9,021 bases of DNA. It comes from Bacteroidales bacterium. GTDB taxonomy: Bacteria; Bacteroidota; Bacteroidia; Bacteroidales; UBA1556. How positions within the stretch are numbered: position 1 is the first letter of the stretch; each line of letters begins with the position of its first letter. Positions 6,487 through 9,021 of the stretch are shown here, piece by piece. The stretch spans positions 17,549 to 26,569 of the forward strand of contig JAOZSY010000008.1 in assembly GCA_029939445.1 (NCBI GenBank), given 5' to 3'. The notes under the pieces are model-generated. The model did no database searches. It was given only the letters and a program-made list of their open reading frames with translations, and had not been told where the DNA came from. A program made the position numbers and the translations under genes.

Positions 6487-8646
6487 ATGAAAAATATTAA
6501 ACTTATACTATTTAGTTTATTAGCATTATTGATTATAAACACAACAGTTATAGCACAAGGCTTAGGGCAATTGGGTGGACATCAGAACCAACCTAATGAT
6601 CCTATTAGTTGGACACAAGAAGTAAAAAAGATTAGTGATACCGAATATCAACTAATATTTCACGCTAAAGTTGTAGAAGAGCACTGGCATTTTTATTCAC
6701 AACATACCGAAGGTACAATGCCAATGGCATTCTATTTTGATGACATTAAAGGATACGAAAAAGTTGGTAATGTAAGCGAATCTCCCAAACCAAAAGAAGA
6801 ATATGATGATCTATTGGGTGGTTTAACCAAATATTGGGAGAATGAAGCAACATTCAAGCAATCAATAAAAATCACATCTACAGAGGATGTATATGTACAT
6901 GGAGCAATAGAATTTCAGGCATGTATCGAAGGCGCTTGTACAATGCTTACCTATGATTTTAAATTTGATATTAAAGGAGCTCCTGCTAAAGAAGCTAAAG
7001 TAAGTGAAAAGGAAGAAAAGCCTGCATCTGCTAATACTGAGGTAAAAAAAGAACCTAAAGACGATGTAGAGACAGAAGCTATTGAAGAAACAAAAAGCAC
7101 CACTGAATCAACAGAAGAAGTAAAACCTCTAGAGCAAACTGATAACAGCTTTGCAGATAAAAGCACCAAAGAAGAATCTAAAAAAGACGAAACTAGCTGG
7201 ATAAACATATTCCTATTTGCATTTATAGCAGGGATGCTTACATTAATTACACCATGTGTATTCCCTATGATTCCAATGACTATTAGCTTTTTTATGAAAG
7301 GTAAGAAAAGTAAATCTGCTGGACTAAAGCAAGCATATTTCTTTGGATTTTCGATTGTAGTAATCTTTGCAGTACTTGGTCTTTTACTTACTGTTTTACT
7401 AGGGAAAGACGCCATGTACATAATAAGTACTCACTGGATTCCTAATACATTATTCTTTTTAATATTTATGATATTTGCGCTATCATTTTTTGGTTTATTC
7501 GAAATCACACTCCCTAGTAGTTTAATAAATAAATCTGATGAGCAGGCTGATAAAGGTGGATATATGGGTACTTTCTTTGTAGCATTTACTACAGTATTAG
7601 TATCATTCTCGTGTACAGGTCCAATACTCGGAGCAGCACTTATAGAGCTTAGCTCTGGTTCTGACAATAGTATTGTATTCCTAATATCAATGATAGGTTT
7701 TGCCTTAGGTTTTGCAATACCATTTACTCTTCTGGCAATGTTTCCGACGGCACTTGGAAAATTAAAATCTGGCAGCTGGCTGAATACTGTAAAAATTGTA
7801 TTTGGATTTATTGAAATCGCTCTTGGTCTTAAGTTCTTATCAATGGCTGACCTAGGCGCTAACTGGGGTTTACTCGACCGTGAAACATTCCTAGCAATTT
7901 GGATAGTAGTATTTGCACTATTAGGTTTCTATTTATTAGGCAAACTTAAGTTTAAAGGTGATAGCGACTTAAAAAGCATAAGCGTTACTCGTTTATTCCT
8001 TTCTATAGTTACCTTCTCATTTGTTGTATATATGATTCCTGGCCTATGGGGAGCCCCATTAAAGGCAATTTCGGGTTATGTTCCTCCTATGACTACTCAA
8101 GATTTTGATATAAACCGTATTGTTGTTGAAAACAGTGGTGGACAAGGAATTTCCCATAATAATGAATTGGGCGACAGAAAATACGCAGACATTCTACATA
8201 TGCCTACTGGCTTTGATGGTTTCTACGATTTAGAAGAAGCTAAAGCTTATGCTAGAAAAGTAAATAAGCCAATTTTTGTTGACTTTACAGGTAAAACTTG
8301 TGCCAACTGTCGTGAGATGGAGAATAATGTTTGGTATGATAAAGAAGTAAAAAGACTTCTTAATGAAGAATATATTATGGTTGCATTATATGCCGATGCC
8401 AATTTTATTAAACTTGATGAAAAAGATTGGGTTAAAAATGAAGACGGCAAAACTATTAAAAGATTAGGTTCTAAGAATTTGAATTATCAAATAACAAAAT
8501 TCAGTATGAACGCACAGCCATACTATGTATTAATGGATGCTGATGAAAATATACTTACCAAAGAAAATAAAGCTTACGATAAGCATATACCAAACTTTAT
8601 TAAGTTTCTGGATGAAGGTGTTGCTAATTTTAAAGCTAAAAAATAA
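6487..8646 (+). CDS. dsbD: Thiol:disulfide interchange protein DsbD (cytochrome c biogenesis family)
   Basis: DsbD carries electrons from cytoplasmic thioredoxin across the inner membrane to periplasmic disulfide isomerases and cytochrome c maturation factors. All three domains are present in its 719 residues. A signal peptide (1-23, cleavage VIA|Q) leads into the N-terminal domain (about 25-165) with redox pair C146/C151 in CIEGAC. The membrane domain (about 238-520) has around eight helices, with C257 in TPCVFPMIP and C376 in SFSCTGPILG, the two cysteines that relay electrons across the membrane. The C-terminal thioredoxin-like domain (about 560-719) has C605-A-N-C608 and a likely cis-proline at P678 (AQPYYVL). 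It is longer than E. coli DsbD (565 residues), partly because of a charged Glu/Lys/Ser/Thr-rich linker at 168-236. The start is supported by the signal peptide beginning at this Met. It is a single gene with its own candidate promoter and a strong terminator. Confidence 0.95.
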   Translation: MKNIKLILFSLLALLIINTTVIAQGLGQLGGHQNQPNDPISWTQEVKKISDTEYQLIFHAKVVEEHWHFYSQHTEGTMPMAFYFDDIKGYEKVGNVSESPKPKEEYDDLLGGLTKYWENEATFKQSIKITSTEDVYVHGAIEFQACIEGACTMLTYDFKFDIKGAPAKEAKVSEKEEKPASANTEVKKEPKDDVETEAIEETKSTTESTEEVKPLEQTDNSFADKSTKEESKKDETSWINIFLFAFIAGMLTLITPCVFPMIPMTISFFMKGKKSKSAGLKQAYFFGFSIVVIFAVLGLLLTVLLGKDAMYIISTHWIPNTLFFLIFMIFALSFFGLFEITLPSSLINKSDEQADKGGYMGTFFVAFTTVLVSFSCTGPILGAALIELSSGSDNSIVFLISMIGFALGFAIPFTLLAMFPTALGKLKSGSWLNTVKIVFGFIEIALGLKFLSMADLGANWGLLDRETFLAIWIVVFALLGFYLLGKLKFKGDSDLKSISVTRLFLSIVTFSFVVYMIPGLWGAPLKAISGYVPPMTTQDFDINRIVVENSGGQGISHNNELGDRKYADILHMPTGFDGFYDLEEAKAYARKVNKPIFVDFTGKTCANCREMENNVWYDKEVKRLLNEEYIMVALYADANFIKLDEKDWVKNEDGKTIKRLGSKNLNYQITKFSMNAQPYYVLMDADENILTKENKAYDKHIPNFIKFLDEGVANFKAKK

Positions 8647-8670
8647 GACTAGAATTTTCGTATCTATAAT

Positions 8671-8706
8671 AAAAAATCCTTATTGCTTTTGCACTAAGGA
8701 TTTTTT
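8671..8706. terminator. Hairpin terminator after dsbD, probably bidirectional
   Basis: AAAAAATCCTTA (8671-8682) and TAAGGATTTTTT (8695-8706) form a perfect 12-base-pair stem, extended inside by TGC/GCA (8684-8686 with 8691-8693) around a TTTT loop after one mismatch. The plus strand ends in a run of seven T's (8701-8707), and the A-run on the other side gives a U-tract on the minus strand. It begins 24 bases after the dsbD stop and can also end minus-strand transcription from the facing gene. Confidence 0.88.
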
Positions 8707-8770
8707 TATAATTTAGAATATTAAAAACTAGAAAATATTTTAATTTTATTTTGGCACTATTGATTACAAA

Positions 8771-8785
8771 TTGGTATTATACCAA
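8771..8785. repeat. Perfect short palindrome TTGGTAT-T-ATACCAA
   Basis: Seven-base inverted arms TTGGTAT and ATACCAA meet around a single T at 8778. The stop codon of the minus-strand lipoprotein (8777-8779) lies at its centre. It has no T-tract and is weak in GC, so it is not a typical terminator. It may be an operator, a remnant of an inserted element, or the scar where the adjoining gene was cut. Confidence 0.5.
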
Positions 8786-9019
8786 ATATAAATCTAATTC
8801 CCAAGCAGAGAAGCCCATATCTAAAACTATATCAATAGTATTAGTATTAAGAACTCTATGGGGAATTATTATGTTCTTATATCCACTATTTTCAATATTA
8901 TCAGCAATGATAAGATTAGTATTAGAACCCTCTACCCCTGCTCTATTATTGCACGAAACAATTGGCAATAATGCCACAACAATAATTAGTAGAAATAATA
9001 TTTTTGATTTATTTAGCAT
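8777..9019 (-). CDS. Short lipoprotein, probably a truncated glycerophosphodiester-phosphodiesterase-like protein
   Basis: The 80-residue product begins with a lipoprotein signal peptide: basic MLNKSK, a hydrophobic core, and a lipobox IVS|C with acylated C23. This supports the start at 9019, two bases from the window edge. After a short spacer, residues 49-79 (IIIPHR, then NTNTIDIVLDMGF, then WELDLYL) resemble the start of a GDPD/PLC-like TIM barrel: strand, catalytic HR, helix, and the metal-binding E-x-D strand. The reading frame then stops where the family would continue with a KDG...HD segment. Full-length members run to some 250 residues or more, so this is probably a pseudogene remnant. 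Reading past the stop in the same frame gives only AT-rich, Lys/Ile-rich sequence with no family motif. It is convergent with dsbD and shares its terminator. Gene reality is fairly secure; the family assignment rests on a short motif. Confidence 0.6.
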   Translation of the reverse strand: MLNKSKILFLLIIVVALLPIVSCNNRAGVEGSNTNLIIADNIENSGYKNIIIPHRVLNTNTIDIVLDMGFSAWELDLYLV

Positions 9020-9021
9020 CC

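Noticed and set aside
6951..7421. 156-residue minus-strand open frame inside dsbD
   Set aside because: It is antisense to the charged linker and first membrane helices of a clearly real gene. Its Ser-rich composition is the mirror of the Glu/Lys/Thr codons on the other strand.
8751..8765. Sigma-54-like -24 element TTGGCAC on the plus strand
   Set aside because: The matching -12 TTGC element is missing at the right spacing (ATTA instead), and the site would drive transcription antisense to the lipoprotein gene.

Overview
The window is strongly AT-rich DNA from a member of the Bacteroidota, probably class Bacteroidia. Three lines of evidence point there. The start regions lack clear Shine-Dalgarno sequences and carry Bacteroidota-type -7 boxes (TAnnTTTG). 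The signal peptide ends in A|Q. The long PEP-synthase-like protein with N-terminal receiver domains belongs to a family I associate with this phylum. No mobile element, CRISPR array, rRNA or tRNA gene was seen.

Layout: positions 1-269 are non-coding leader upstream of polA, with a 17-base direct repeat and a weak candidate promoter. polA (270-3086, +) is a full-length DNA polymerase I. It converges on a 987-residue minus-strand gene (3186-6149). Between the two stop codons lies a long, purine-rich/pyrimidine-rich imperfect inverted repeat that probably ends both transcripts. The minus-strand gene encodes two receiver-like domains fused to a PEP-synthase-type ATP-grasp domain. A 337-base divergent intergenic region (6150-6486) carries candidate promoters for that gene and for dsbD (6487-8646, +), a complete three-domain thiol:disulfide interchange protein. 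dsbD ends at a strong, probably bidirectional hairpin terminator. Facing it at the right edge is a short minus-strand lipoprotein gene (8777-9019). It looks like the first 80 residues of a glycerophosphodiester-phosphodiesterase-like protein, and its stop lies inside a short perfect palindrome.

The genes are mostly separate transcription units and do not form an obvious operon or pathway. polA serves DNA repair and replication. DsbD carries electrons from cytoplasmic thioredoxin to the envelope. The REC-REC-ATP-grasp protein has no assigned role, and its domain content argues against simple PEP synthase activity. The observations most worth following are the loss of all recognisable proofreading carboxylates in PolA, the architecture of the PEP-synthase-like protein, and the truncated lipoprotein. 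I did not find clear evidence of a wholly new multi-gene system.
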